From Pseudanabaena frigida (lineage in GTDB: Bacteria; Cyanobacteriota; Cyanobacteriia; Pseudanabaenales; Pseudanabaenaceae), in NCBI GenBank assembly GCA_003242085.1, contig QBML01000014.1:1-64000 (forward strand): a stretch of DNA of 64,000 nt, read 5' to 3'. A program made the position numbers and the translations under genes. The notes beneath the pieces were generated by a model that was not told the origin of the DNA, made no database searches, and saw only the letters and a list, made by a program, of their open reading frames with translations. Below, piece after piece: positions 17,623-26,654 of the stretch (its first letter is position 1; each line of letters opens with the position of its first letter).

Positions 17623-17677
17623 AAAACCCAAGAAGAGAATGGCTGCGCTTCGCGCCGCTATTCTCTTCTTGGGTTTT
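17623..17677. repeat. Family A palindrome, imperfect
   Basis: AAAACCCAAGAAGAGAAT and its complement form the outer stem; the inner stem has two mismatches around the GCGCTTCGCGC core. The right flank GATTTTGTTCTAAC resembles GATTTGTCCTAAG at 46579. Confidence 0.8.
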
Positions 17678-17714
17678 GATTTTGTTCTAACGCGAGTAGC
17701 TACAGCTATATGTA

Positions 17715-17763
17715 CAAAGCAAATAAAAAAGCTGCACTTAGTGCAGCTTTTTTATTTGCTTTG
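17715..17763 (-). terminator. Transketolase terminator, 23-bp perfect hairpin
   Basis: Positions 17715-17737 pair perfectly with 17741-17763 around TTA. It lies 38 nt beyond the stop codon of the minus-strand transketolase gene and has A/T runs inside both arms. Confidence 0.75.
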
Positions 17764-17801
17764 CAGAGGCAATTCACGAATTGCCTCGACTGTGTGAGTA
17801 A

Positions 17802-19805
17802 CTAACCGAGAACCTTACGGGCAGTTGCCAAAACGTTATCAACGGTGAAACCAAACTTCTCGTAAACAATTGGACCTGGAGCCGAAGCACCGAAGGTATC
17901 CATACCGATTACTGCGCCTTCAGAGCCAACATACTTGTGCCAGCCAAAGGTGCTACCAGCTTCAACACTGACGCGCTTTTTGACAGAAACAGGAAGTACA
18001 GATTCTTTGTACTCGTCAGATTGCTCGTTGTAGAGTTCCATCGAAGGCATGGAAACAACACGAACAGCCTTACCTTCTCCAGCCAAGATTGCCGCAGCCT
18101 TAACAGCTAGCTCAACTTCAGAACCCGTCGCAATGAAGATCAATTCAGGATTAGGAGCATCAACAACGATGTAACCGCCTTTCTTGGTTCCTTCGATCGA
18201 AGTACCAGCCAAGTTCTTGACGTTTTGACGAGTGAATGCCATCAAGGAAGGACGCTTACGGTTTGCGATCGCCACTTGGTAAGTACCAACGGTTTCCTTA
18301 GCATCAGCAGGACGCAATACTAACAAGTTAGGAATTACACGCATCGATGCAAGGGTTTCGACTGGTTGGTGAGTAGGTCCATCTTCACCGAGCATGACGG
18401 AGTCATGGGTCATGATGTAAAGTACGCCAACTTCAGACAAAGCCGACAAGCGGATTGCGCCGCGCATATAGTCAGCAAATACAAGGAAAGTTGCACCGTA
18501 AGGAATTGTGCCACCATGAAGGATCATCCCGTTCATGATCGCGCCCATCGCATGTTCGCGAACACCAAAGCGGAAGTTACGACCTTCGTAAGAACCGTAT
18601 TGGAAGTCGGGCTGACCTTTAACGTAGGTCATGTTGGAGTGAGCCAAGTCGGCTGAACCACCAAGGAATTCAGGAAGTACTGGAGATAAAGCATTCAAGC
18701 AAGCTTCCGAAAGTAAACGGGTAGAGGTTTCTTTCTCAGCAACTGGCTCAAGGGCCTTTTCCCAGCCTTCAGGCAATTCGCCCGACATAATCCGCTTGTA
18801 TTCAGCAGCTTCAGCAGGATAAGCCTTTTCGTAAGCAGCAAAGTGCTCATTCCATTCGGCTTCAGCCTTAGCACCTTTGTCGATCGCTTGACGGAAACGC
18901 GCCAGAGCATCAGCAGGAACTTCAAAAGGCTCGTAGCTCCAACCGAGGTTAGCGCGGGTTGCAGCAACTTCATCAGCACCGAGAGCCGCACCGTGAACGC
19001 CAGATGTACCAGCTTTTTTGGGTGAACCGAATCCAATGGTAGTGGTAACAACGATCAAGCTAGGCTTGTCGGTGACCGCTTTAGATTCAGCAATTGCTTT
19101 CGCGATCGCATCGAGGTCTTCGTTACCATCAGCAACATAGGTAACATGCCAGCCATAAGCTTCGTAGCGCTTGCCAACATCTTCGGTAAAGGCGAGGTCG
19201 GTGCTGCCATCGATGGAAATGCTGTTGCTGTCATACATCATGATCAGCTTGCCGAGCTTGAGGTGACCACCCAAGGAAGCTGCTTCTGAGGCAATCCCTT
19301 CCATGTTGCAGCCATCACCAAGGATCACGTAGGTGTAGTGATCGACGATATTGTGACCTGGTTTGTTAAAACGTGCAGCCAAATGTGCTTCAGCGATCGC
19401 TAAGCCAACAGCATTACCAACACCTTGACCGAGGGGGCCAGTTGTAACTTCTACGCCTGCGGTTTCAAAGTTTTCTGGGTGTCCAGGAGTAGCGCTACCC
19501 CATTGGCGGAATTGCTTGATTTGGTCTAGAGGGACGCTGTCATAACCTGTGAGGTGCAGCAATGAATATTGCAACATGCAGCCATGTCCTGCGGACAAGA
19601 CAAAGCGATCTCGATCGAACCACTTAGGACTTTTAGGATTGAATTTTAAGAACTGATCGAACAGCACAAAAGCCATTGGTGCTGCGCCCATCGGCAGACC
19701 GGGGTGACCAGATTTTGCCTTTTCGACCGCATCGATCGAGAGAAAGCGGATGGAGTTAATGCAGAGTGTCTCAAGGGTTTGAGGTTTCGAGGGTGCAGCG
19801 ACCAT
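17802..19805 (-). CDS. tkt: Transketolase
   Basis: A 667-residue thiamine-diphosphate enzyme of the Calvin cycle and pentose phosphate pathway; it moves two-carbon units between sugar phosphates. Visible motifs: [29 protein letters not shown], the ThDP/Mg motif [18 protein letters not shown], the Pyr-domain [10 protein letters not shown] and [11 protein letters not shown], and [17 protein letters not shown]. Length is normal. The start at 19805 gives the typical N-terminus ahead of [23 protein letters not shown]. It is convergent with the nucleotidyltransferase gene. Confidence 0.97.
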   Translation of the reverse strand: MVAAPSKPQTLETLCINSIRFLSIDAVEKAKSGHPGLPMGAAPMAFVLFDQFLKFNPKSPKWFDRDRFVLSAGHGCMLQYSLLHLTGYDSVPLDQIKQFRQWGSATPGHPENFETAGVEVTTGPLGQGVGNAVGLAIAEAHLAARFNKPGHNIVDHYTYVILGDGCNMEGIASEAASLGGHLKLGKLIMMYDSNSISIDGSTDLAFTEDVGKRYEAYGWHVTYVADGNEDLDAIAKAIAESKAVTDKPSLIVVTTTIGFGSPKKAGTSGVHGAALGADEVAATRANLGWSYEPFEVPADALARFRQAIDKGAKAEAEWNEHFAAYEKAYPAEAAEYKRIMSGELPEGWEKALEPVAEKETSTRLLSEACLNALSPVLPEFLGGSADLAHSNMTYVKGQPDFQYGSYEGRNFRFGVREHAMGAIMNGMILHGGTIPYGATFLVFADYMRGAIRLSALSEVGVLYIMTHDSVMLGEDGPTHQPVETLASMRVIPNLLVLRPADAKETVGTYQVAIANRKRPSLMAFTRQNVKNLAGTSIEGTKKGGYIVVDAPNPELIFIATGSEVELAVKAAAILAGEGKAVRVVSMPSMELYNEQSDEYKESVLPVSVKKRVSVEAGSTFGWHKYVGSEGAVIGMDTFGASAPGPIVYEKFGFTVDNVLATARKVLG

Positions 19806-19987
19806 AGTTACAATTGCTTAGAAAATTTTTGTACTCAATCAGGTACATTTTCCCTCAAAACTGTCCCATACAATAATAAATTTTAATATTTGGTATCGCG
19901 TGACTCAATTCATCTCGTAAAAGTTAGTTACGTACAGCTCGAAATTTTGTCTCTAAGTAGCTGGGCATGATTAAAAACCAGAGCAAA

Positions 19988-20022
19988 AACCCGTGGCGCA
20001 CGCTGTGCGTGCGCCACGGGTT
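19988..20022. repeat. 16-bp perfect GC-rich palindrome
   Basis: AACCCGTGGCGCACGC (19988-20003) pairs perfectly with 20007-20022, loop TGT. The flank TTAAAAACCAGAGCAAAAACCC resembles family A but the outer arms are not complementary. It lies in the 337-bp gap between tkt and the next gene; nothing else is recognisable there. Confidence 0.7.
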
Positions 20023-20142
20023 GGGGGGATATTTAATTGCGCCCAGCTAGCTTAGAGGAATTCAAGAAAAAGCTGAAACAAAAATATCAAAATTCAAGTC
20101 TTTGCTTTTCACGACGATCGCCATTAATTTTGTGTTTTCCTG

Positions 20143-21252
20143 ATGCTGGCACTATTCTTGCTGTCCGAAGCTGTTACACTTTATGCCCCAATGACTGCTG
20201 CGGCAACGCAACAGCAGCAAGCAGTAGTTTTTCCTAAAAATCAAAACAGCATTACATCGGCTCCAACTTTAAGTGCAGACGATCGAGTCTCAAAAGTTAG
20301 TAATTCTGGGAAACCTGCGATCGCTCAATGTGCGCCTGATAATTTTCAAAGCTTTTTCGAGCAGTTTGTACGTAACCCTGCGGAGCGTTATGACTATATT
20401 GGAGCAGAAGTCCAAGTTCGCGATTATCAAGATCCTCGGAGACTGTTGATGGCGATCGGAGACAGAAATTACATAGATTTTAGAATTTGGGCAATTGGCA
20501 ATCAATACGTTTATATCGATCCTTCTGGAAAATATCGTGGCGAGGCCGAGCTGTTAAAGGAGCGATTAAAATTAGACTATCAAAGACTCGATGCCAAAAC
20601 ATTTCGCGTAAATTACATCAGAGCCGAATTTATTGATGACCGAAAAGATCGAGATGGAACTCTAGTTAGAACCTATGGAGAGCCAGAAGCCTATATCTTT
20701 GAACATCGCGATGGATGTTGGCATTTGACTCAATCTTTACGGCAGTATGAATATTGGAAACAGTCACAAACAAACGAAGCATTTACATATACACCGAGAG
20801 CTTTTAGAGTTATTAACTCTAAAATTTATCCGCCTGTCTTAATAGGAAGTGATGATGCTATATACGTTCGCGATCGCATTCTCAATGCTTATACAGATTT
20901 GATTTACTACAAAAAGCTTGACGCTCAATTTGGATATAGGATCGTAGATAAACGAAATTGTTGGCGGAAATGGAACGTAATTCGTGAAGCTGTCGATCGT
21001 GAGTTTGGCTTTTTAGGAGGTCTGCAATGCTCTGGTAAATACTTTTTGACCCAGAGATTACCAGATTATGACGATTCTTCAGGTACCTATACCAGTCAAT
21101 CACTCGATCGCATTGCTACGGCAATTGTTGAATATCAGGCTTCGCAGGACGCAATAAAGTTGAGTCCAGAAGCATTAAAAACTCGTTGGTTAGAGATTCG
21201 TAAGAAGATATCGATCGATACAAATACCGCATGTGTGATGGCTGGAGGTTAG
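20143..21252 (+). CDS. Exported protein of unknown function
   Basis: A 369-residue protein starting with a hydrophobic stretch (MLALFLLSEAVTLYAPMTAAA) that can act as a signal peptide although it lacks N-terminal positive charges; a stop codon at 20125 in the same frame limits the start. The mature part is polar with several Cys (CAPDNF, DGCWHL, KRNCWRKW, LQCSGK, NTACVM), which could form disulfides. Repeated short patterns such as YDYIGAEVQVRDYQDP and RVNYIRAEFIDD suggest a beta-rich fold. I do not recognise the family. The broken lipoprotein gene 60 nt downstream is in the same direction. Confidence 0.6.
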   Translation: MLALFLLSEAVTLYAPMTAAATQQQQAVVFPKNQNSITSAPTLSADDRVSKVSNSGKPAIAQCAPDNFQSFFEQFVRNPAERYDYIGAEVQVRDYQDPRRLLMAIGDRNYIDFRIWAIGNQYVYIDPSGKYRGEAELLKERLKLDYQRLDAKTFRVNYIRAEFIDDRKDRDGTLVRTYGEPEAYIFEHRDGCWHLTQSLRQYEYWKQSQTNEAFTYTPRAFRVINSKIYPPVLIGSDDAIYVRDRILNAYTDLIYYKKLDAQFGYRIVDKRNCWRKWNVIREAVDREFGFLGGLQCSGKYFLTQRLPDYDDSSGTYTSQSLDRIATAIVEYQASQDAIKLSPEALKTRWLEIRKKISIDTNTACVMAGG

Positions 21253-21311
21253 TTATCCCAAAGCTTTTCACTAGTTGTCCGCAAAGTATTTCCATTCAGT
21301 AGGATAAAAAT

Positions 21312-21800
21312 ATGAAAAATTGGCAATCAATCACGGCAAGCATTATTACGAGTGTAGTTGGACTAATAGCAATAGCATGTTCAAATCCCGAACTCGCCAG
21401 TGTGCATGGAGTGACACAGTCTTAACCGAAATTAAATGTTGATTTGGAACGTGATCGCATTAATTGCAAAGGGTCAGAAAAGACTCAAGTTATCCTTGCA
21501 AGCACAGCAAACACGTCTCAATATTTACCACTACGCAAAGGAATGACCTATGGGGAAGCACGTCGAATCATTCTCAAACAAGGGTGGAAACCAAACCCAG
21601 AGGTTACAACTAATTTTAGAAGCACTGTGGTTAAAGCCATATTCGATCGCGGATATACAGAGGTTAGTGATTGTTCTGGCACAGGAGAAGCTCCTTGCCG
21701 ATATGAGTTTGTCAATCAAAATGGAGATCTGCTATACGTGGTTACGGCGGGGCGAAACAGTTTGCTGAGGAATTGGTGGATCGGGAAAAAAGCGCTGTAA
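21312..21800 (+). pseudogene. Lipoprotein gene interrupted by one in-frame TAA
   Basis: From the ATG at 21312 the frame encodes a lipoprotein signal peptide (MKNWQSITASIITSVVGLIA, lipobox LIAIAC) and stops after 37 codons at TAA 21423-21425. The same frame then stays open without a break to 21800 (about 125 codons, P-K-L-N-V-D-L-E-R-D-R-I...), including GMTYGEARRIILKQGW and CSGTGEAPCRYEF. A single C-to-T change (CAA to TAA, Gln codon) would explain the stop. It may be a recent pseudogene, a sequencing error or a readthrough case. The downstream part alone could start at TTG 21444 but would lack export. Family unknown; the GMTYGEAR.. domain is common in cyanobacterial exported proteins by my recollection. 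Confidence 0.75.
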
Positions 21801-21951
21801 TGTGGGCTTAATCTAAACCTGTATCGAAACTCAAATAATTGTTACAGCATCTTATAAATCAGCGATCCCTAACAATTTAGGTATTAACATATTGATAGGA
21901 AAATATTCCTAAATGTAAAGTTCTCTAGATATTCCTCTAAGGGTAATAGTT

Positions 21952-22098
21952 ATGAACGGCTTAAAACAAAAATTCATTGATACGGTGGAATACTTAAGTG
22001 ATGCGATCGCTAAAATTTTCACCCCAAGTAAAGATGATTTCCCAGCCACTGGCACACAACCCTATAAAGGCGATCCTGCCTCTGAAAACTCTAAATAA
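21952..22098 (+). CDS. Conserved-looking 48-residue small protein
   Basis: ATG at 21952, stop TAA at 22096-22098. It encodes MNGLKQKFIDTVEYLSDAIA and then K-I-F-T-P-S-K-D-D-F-P-A-T-G-T-Q-P-Y-K-G-D-P. An amphipathic N-terminal helix is followed by a Pro/Gly/Asp-rich tail. This pattern recalls a short cyanobacterial protein family of unknown function. A weak AGGG precedes the start. A 25-bp palindrome begins at the last base of its stop codon, the same arrangement as at several certain genes here, which supports it being real. Confidence 0.65.
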   Translation: MNGLKQKFIDTVEYLSDAIAKIFTPSKDDFPATGTQPYKGDPASENSK

Positions 22099-22150
22099 CA
22101 CCAAAAAAAGATAAGGGAACGCTTTGCGTTCCCTTATCTTTTTTTGGTGT
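22098..22150 (+). terminator. 25-bp perfect palindrome at the stop codon
   Basis: Positions 22098-22122 pair perfectly with 22126-22150 around TTT (core ACGCTTTGCGT). The right arm carries a run of seven T. It probably terminates the 48-residue gene. Confidence 0.8.
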
Positions 22151-22196
22151 ATTGTTTATGTAGCGCCTTGCGCCGTAAATAATTTGTAGATGCATT

Positions 22197-23378
22197 ATGA
22201 CGCAAACCTCGGTCACGCCACCACTCCTAGCATCACAGAGTCCTTTAGCATGGGCAAAAAAAAATCTATTCAGTAGTTGGCTTAATAGTTTACTTACAGT
22301 TTTCTGTATCTGGTTGCTGTATCAGTTTGTAAGCAATGTCTGGCTTTGGGCTACAACTCAAGCTCAATGGTCGGTGGTGAGTAGTAATTTGCGCCTGTTT
22401 TTAGTGGGGCTTTATCCTGTCGAAGAGTTTTGGCGCTTATGGAGCATCTTAGCGATCGCAGGTAGTTTAGCGGGGATCTCATGGGGGTTATGGGGCAGGT
22501 TTAGCCGTTTTGTGGCGATCGCAATTGGCGCATTATCGATAGCTCTGGCAATTTTGTTGCCCACTGATGGCATCTCAAAGCTTTTAACATTATCTATCAG
22601 TATCGCGATTGCGATTGGTTTTGCGATCGGTCAGCAATGCAAGCGGTTTGAATTAAGTTCTGTAATCTTGGCGATCGCTTGGTTCATCTCTTTACCAATC
22701 TCTCTATGGCTAATTGGTGGCAATTTAGGGCTGACTGCTGTTGATGTCAATGTATGGAATGGATTAGTCCTGACATTGATAGTAGCGATCTCAGGAATTG
22801 GCTTTTCTTTCCCATTGGGAGTTTTGCTAGCTTTAGGAAGACAGAGTTCATTGCCAATAATCAAGTGGTTTTGTGTTTTCTATATTGAAATTGTCAGGGG
22901 ATTGCCACTAATCGGCATTCTATTTATGGCGCAAGTGATGCTGCCCTTGTTTTTACCCGCAGGATTAGAAATTGATCGCGTTTTGCGGGCAATTGCCGCT
23001 TTTGTCTTTTTCAGTGCTGCTTATCTTGCCGAAAATGTGCGCGGCGGCTTGCAGTCAATTCCTAAAGGTCAAGCAGAGGCTGCAAGGGCATTGGGCTTAA
23101 ATATTCCTTTAACGATCGCTTTAATTGTTTTACCTCAAGCGCTCAAAGCTTCAATACCCGCGATTGTCGGTCAGTTCATCGGCTTATTTAAAGATACTTC
23201 GCTAGTAGCGATCGTTGGTTTAGTAGATTTGATGGGTGTGTCACGCACTGTATTATCACAACCAGAGTTTATCGGTCGCTATGCAGAGGTTTATCTATTT
23301 GTTGCTTTCATCTATTGGACGTTCTGTTTCTCTTTATCGCAATCTAGTCAGAAATTAGAAAGAAAACTCCAAAACTAA
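22197..23378 (+). CDS. Amino-acid ABC transporter permease (NatH/AapM-like)
   Basis: A 393-residue membrane protein. An N-terminal extension with several membrane helices (about residues 28-190) precedes a HisM/GlnP-type permease domain (about 195-385): GIGFSFPLGVLLALGRQ, EIVRGLPLIGILFMAQ, and the ATPase-coupling EAA loop QAEAARALGLNIPLTIALIVLPQALKAS broken by no gap. Such large permeases are one of two different membrane subunits in polar amino-acid importers. Its partner permease, binding protein and ATPase are not next to it, so they must be encoded elsewhere or it is an orphan. Confidence 0.85.
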   Translation: MTQTSVTPPLLASQSPLAWAKKNLFSSWLNSLLTVFCIWLLYQFVSNVWLWATTQAQWSVVSSNLRLFLVGLYPVEEFWRLWSILAIAGSLAGISWGLWGRFSRFVAIAIGALSIALAILLPTDGISKLLTLSISIAIAIGFAIGQQCKRFELSSVILAIAWFISLPISLWLIGGNLGLTAVDVNVWNGLVLTLIVAISGIGFSFPLGVLLALGRQSSLPIIKWFCVFYIEIVRGLPLIGILFMAQVMLPLFLPAGLEIDRVLRAIAAFVFFSAAYLAENVRGGLQSIPKGQAEAARALGLNIPLTIALIVLPQALKASIPAIVGQFIGLFKDTSLVAIVGLVDLMGVSRTVLSQPEFIGRYAEVYLFVAFIYWTFCFSLSQSSQKLERKLQN

Positions 23379-23389
23379 GGGACGCGCAG

Positions 23390-23458
23390 TAAAATAAAGA
23401 ACCAGATTTCTTTTGGCGCAGCTTTGCCGCGCCAAAAGAAATCTGGTTCTTTATTTTA
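23390..23458. repeat. Family C palindrome, 33-bp stem
   Basis: Positions 23390-23422 pair with 23426-23458 at 32 of 33 positions, loop TTT. The left flank GCGCAGTAAAATAAAGAACC is complementary to the right flank of the copy at 32088-32149, so the ancestral element was longer and palindromic. Confidence 0.85.
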
Positions 23459-23507
23459 GTCAGAGCGCTTTGCGCTATAACTAAAACCAAACAGTTATTT
23501 ATTACCC

Positions 23508-24068
23508 ATGCCAGAATCGATCGATAATGCAGTGCTACAACAACGTCCTACTTGGGATGAGTATTTTATGCTGCTGACTAAGCTTGCCGCGATGAGATCT
23601 ACTTGTTTGGCTTTTCCAGTTGGGGCAGTAATTGTCAAAAACAAACAAGTATTGGCAACAGGTTACAATGGATCGCCATCTGGATCGGTGCATTGCACTA
23701 CTCAAGGTTATTGTTATCCAGATATGAGTAGTTGTGTGGTTAGCAAAGACTTTCCCTCTAGAGCTGTTCATGCTGAAGCGAATGCGATTGCCCAAGCTGC
23801 AAAACATGGCATTTCCACTGATGGTGCAAGTATTTATGTAACTTTGGAACCTTGTATTTCTTGTTTAAAGCTAGTGGTATCGGCTGGTATTCGCGAAGTT
23901 TATTATGAGACAACTTTTAATAAGGGAAATAATGCTGCTCTTTGCCAATCATTTGTCGAAGAGGGATTAGTGACACTAAAGCAAATTCAAATATCGCCAT
24001 CCGTAATCCAAAGAGCGAACTTATTCCTGAGTTCTCCAACTTCTGAACTATCCCTGTTTGCCTTATGA
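23508..24068 (+). CDS. Deoxycytidylate (dCMP) deaminase family protein
   Basis: A 186-residue zinc-dependent deaminase. The fold shows MRSTCLAFPVGAVIVKN, ATGYNGSPSG, the catalytic HAEANAI (His ligand plus proton-shuttle Glu) and the Cys pair EPCISCLK. RSTCxRxxVGAVIV...GYNG is the dCMP deaminase (ComEB) pattern; the product dUMP feeds thymidylate synthesis. The stop codon overlaps the next start (ATGA), so the two genes are probably cotranslated. Confidence 0.88.
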   Translation: MPESIDNAVLQQRPTWDEYFMLLTKLAAMRSTCLAFPVGAVIVKNKQVLATGYNGSPSGSVHCTTQGYCYPDMSSCVVSKDFPSRAVHAEANAIAQAAKHGISTDGASIYVTLEPCISCLKLVVSAGIREVYYETTFNKGNNAALCQSFVEEGLVTLKQIQISPSVIQRANLFLSSPTSELSLFAL

Positions 24069-24988
24069 GAAGTCAAATTGCCAATAAAACTGCTATATCG
24101 AAAACGATTTTTTTGGCGATCGCTATACCTTGGATTGCGAGTGGATTACTGATTAGTTGCAACAGCCCTAATAATCGCCCAAAACAATCGGTCAATCAAA
24201 AATTATTGGGAACTTGGGAATTCCAAAATCTAGATGGGGTGAAAAATGGAATGGCAGTTTTTGAGCCAAAAAACGATCGCAATGGCGGTATAGAAGGCGA
24301 TGTTTATATCCTCACAACCGATTTGCCATCTGGTAGAGTGGCGATCGCAGGCAAATATAAAACCAACTCCAGTACAAATCTACAACAACTCGATCTCATT
24401 TTTGGCGATCTTACTACCCAAACTATTTATGAAATCGATAATGATGGGCAATTAAAAATAGCTAATACTGTACCCGAACAGCCTCGTCCAACAATTCTTG
24501 AATCTAATCCACAACGATTGATCAAAGTTTCCGATCGCACAACTATTGCGAATGAGATCAAAATATTGCGATCGCCAGATTTAATCAGTTCATCAGCATT
24601 AATTCGCGAGGCTGAGAGCAAATCTAATGTTCGGGCGATCGGGCGATTGCAACAGCAAATATTTCAAGAGAAAGGTTTGTTCTCGGTAGATGTGAATCAA
24701 CTAATGATGGGGTTGCCATTTAACTCTGAATATTACAGCTACAAAGTTACAATATTAGGCGATGCTGGATCGGGACAAGCTGTTCAAAATAGCGCAATTC
24801 CCTTAAAACAAGGGCTGAAAGCTTATACGGGCATTGTCTATGCGATCGCTAGTGCTGACGCTAATCAAAAAACTACAAAATCCATCGTTTGTGAGAGCAA
24901 CATTCCGACAAAAGCAATACCACAAAACCCAAAAATTCAAGATGAAGGATATAGCTGTCCAGATGCTTATACGTCAATCAATCCTTAA
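24065..24988 (+). CDS. Lipoprotein with pilin-like (Pilin_GH-type) C-terminal domain
   Basis: A 307-residue protein. The signal peptide ends in the lipobox GLLISC (Cys near residue 32). A lipocalin-like section follows (KLLGTWEFQNLDGVKNGMAVFEP...). The C-terminal part (about 195-307: VRAIGRLQQQIFQEKGLFS, NSEYYSYKV, LKAYTGIVYAIA, CESNIP, YSCPDAY) resembles the globular domain of cyanobacterial type IV pilin-like proteins. Function is unknown. It overlaps the dCMP deaminase gene by 4 nt. The family call is moderate. Confidence 0.65.
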   Translation: MRSQIANKTAISKTIFLAIAIPWIASGLLISCNSPNNRPKQSVNQKLLGTWEFQNLDGVKNGMAVFEPKNDRNGGIEGDVYILTTDLPSGRVAIAGKYKTNSSTNLQQLDLIFGDLTTQTIYEIDNDGQLKIANTVPEQPRPTILESNPQRLIKVSDRTTIANEIKILRSPDLISSSALIREAESKSNVRAIGRLQQQIFQEKGLFSVDVNQLMMGLPFNSEYYSYKVTILGDAGSGQAVQNSAIPLKQGLKAYTGIVYAIASADANQKTTKSIVCESNIPTKAIPQNPKIQDEGYSCPDAYTSINP

Positions 24989-25027
24989 AACATAAAAAAC
25001 CTCGCGAAGCGAGGCTTTTTATGTTTT
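24987..25027. terminator. Bidirectional terminator hairpin, 19 bp
   Basis: Positions 24987-25005 pair with 25009-25027 (one mismatch) around GAA; the core is CGCGAAGCG. It overlaps the TAA stop of the lipoprotein gene and faces the end of the convergent aminotransferase gene. Confidence 0.75.
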
Positions 25028-25062
25028 CTAGTTCGTTATGCAAACCATAAAGACTATGCTAC

Positions 25063-26214
25063 CTAGCCAAGAGCCTCGATCGCTGCCTTTACGCCTGCAC
25101 CATAAGTAAAGTTAGTGTATCCAAGTGCAGAGATTGAAGCTTCAAGGGCAGCAATTGCTGTAAGAATATCGCGATCGCCAACGAAGCCCAAATGACCGAT
25201 GCGGAAAATTTTACCGTTGAGGTGATCTTGACCGCCAGCCATCACAATATCGAACTTCTTCTTAATTGTGGCGCGAATCTTTTCAGCATCCAAACCTTCA
25301 GGTGGAACCACGGCTGTAATCGAAGCACTAGCAGCATCATCGGGAGCCAACAAACCCAAATTGAGAGCCTTCACGGCTGCTCTTGTAGCAGCACGATGTC
25401 TCAAATGACGCGCGAAAATATTCTCTAAACCTTCGCGTTGCATTATTTCTAATGACGCTTGCAAAGCCATTACCATATTTACCGAAGTGGTAAAAGGGGT
25501 CGAATTTTTTGCCGCATCTTTACGAGCTTTGCCTAAATCTAGATAGAACCTCGGTAGATTGGCAGTCTTGTATGCTTCCCATGCTTTAGGGCTGACAGCC
25601 ACAAATCCCAATCCAGGAGGGATCATATAGCCCTTTTGCGAGCCAGAGCCGACCACATCCAAGCCTAATTCATCCATTGGCACATTCATCGCACCTAGAC
25701 TAGTAACGGCATCGACGATGATTAATGCTTTTTCATGCGCTTTGACATGACGATTAATGGCTACGAGATCGTTCAGAACGCCTGTTGAGGTCTCGCTATG
25801 AGTGATAATTACTGCCTTAATTTCTTTATTGATGTCCGTCTCTAATTTGACGCGAAAATCTTCGGGATCGAGAGCTTTGCCCCATTCGGCTTTGATAACT
25901 TCAACATTGACACCATAGGCTTGACAGACTTCGACCCAGCGTTCGCCAAACTTGCCATTATCACCAACAAGGACGCGATCGCCTTTGCTTAGGAAATTAA
26001 TGATGCCTGCCTCCATTGCACCCGTTCCGCTTGCAGTGAGAATCAATACGTCATTAGTTGTTTGGTGCAACCACTTGAGCTTGGCGGTCACATCTGCCAT
26101 GACCTTGCTAAAATCGCCGCTACGGTGTCCGATTGGGGCTTTTGCCAGAGCCAACAGTGCCTGTTCTGGCACTGGTGTTGGGCCTGGGATCATTAACATC
26201 AACTTATCTTCCAT
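25063..26214 (-). CDS. Class V aminotransferase (serine/alanine-glyoxylate type)
   Basis: A 383-residue PLP enzyme. Motifs: MIPGPTPVPEQAL, ALAKAPIGHRSGDF, TASGTGAMEA, THSETSTGVLND, IVDAVTSLGA and the PLP lysine in GSGSQKGYM. It matches the alanine/serine-glyoxylate aminotransferases, including the cyanobacterial protein once annotated as a 42-kDa soluble hydrogenase subunit. A role in photorespiratory glyoxylate-to-glycine conversion is the best inference. Length is normal. Confidence 0.9.
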   Translation of the reverse strand: MEDKLMLMIPGPTPVPEQALLALAKAPIGHRSGDFSKVMADVTAKLKWLHQTTNDVLILTASGTGAMEAGIINFLSKGDRVLVGDNGKFGERWVEVCQAYGVNVEVIKAEWGKALDPEDFRVKLETDINKEIKAVIITHSETSTGVLNDLVAINRHVKAHEKALIIVDAVTSLGAMNVPMDELGLDVVGSGSQKGYMIPPGLGFVAVSPKAWEAYKTANLPRFYLDLGKARKDAAKNSTPFTTSVNMVMALQASLEIMQREGLENIFARHLRHRAATRAAVKALNLGLLAPDDAASASITAVVPPEGLDAEKIRATIKKKFDIVMAGGQDHLNGKIFRIGHLGFVGDRDILTAIAALEASISALGYTNFTYGAGVKAAIEALG

Positions 26215-26654
26215 GAGTCGAAATCTTGAATCTTTGATTAAATACTAGATCTAGTATTGTACGCATTAAAGAGGCAATAGATTTATCAAAACCGATTTTA
26301 TATAGCAGTGCTCAATCATTCATAGATTTTTGGGTTTATAGAAGCATTCCCCAAAGCGGTGCACTTCCATAAATCATTAAGGATTGCTATAGTTGTCAAC
26401 TTAGCATTAGAAGCATCCAAGATAGTGCCAAGAACAAATCAAAGCCCAGAGAGTAAACCCCTTAGCAGTTACTGTAGAATCAATTAGCGTTAATATTAAT
26501 TAAAAATATTTATTAATTTAAATTGTCTTGAGCTATGCCTAACTCCAGATTTCTGATTGAGACAAAACATTTTTTAATATTTGTCATAAAACATTAGTAA
26601 TTCATTACGTTACCCAAGATCTCAAATCTCTATAAAAACGATATAAACCTTGCT
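26215..26654. other. 440-bp intergenic region with no gene seen
   Basis: AT-rich. It contains a decayed palindrome at about 26330-26375 (TTTATAGAAG against CTTCCATAAA with the loop CCCCAAAGC) and a fragment resembling family A flanks at about 26430-26450. No convincing small gene or structured RNA is visible. Confidence 0.5.

Noticed and set aside
18695-19051. 118-codon frame inside transketolase on the same strand
   Set aside because: Alternative frame of an intact, fully conserved enzyme gene.
20037-20237. 66-codon frame ahead of the exported protein at 20143, possibly its true N-terminus after a frameshift
   Set aside because: Joining it would not give a better signal peptide, and it begins within the repeat region; no positional evidence for a frameshift.
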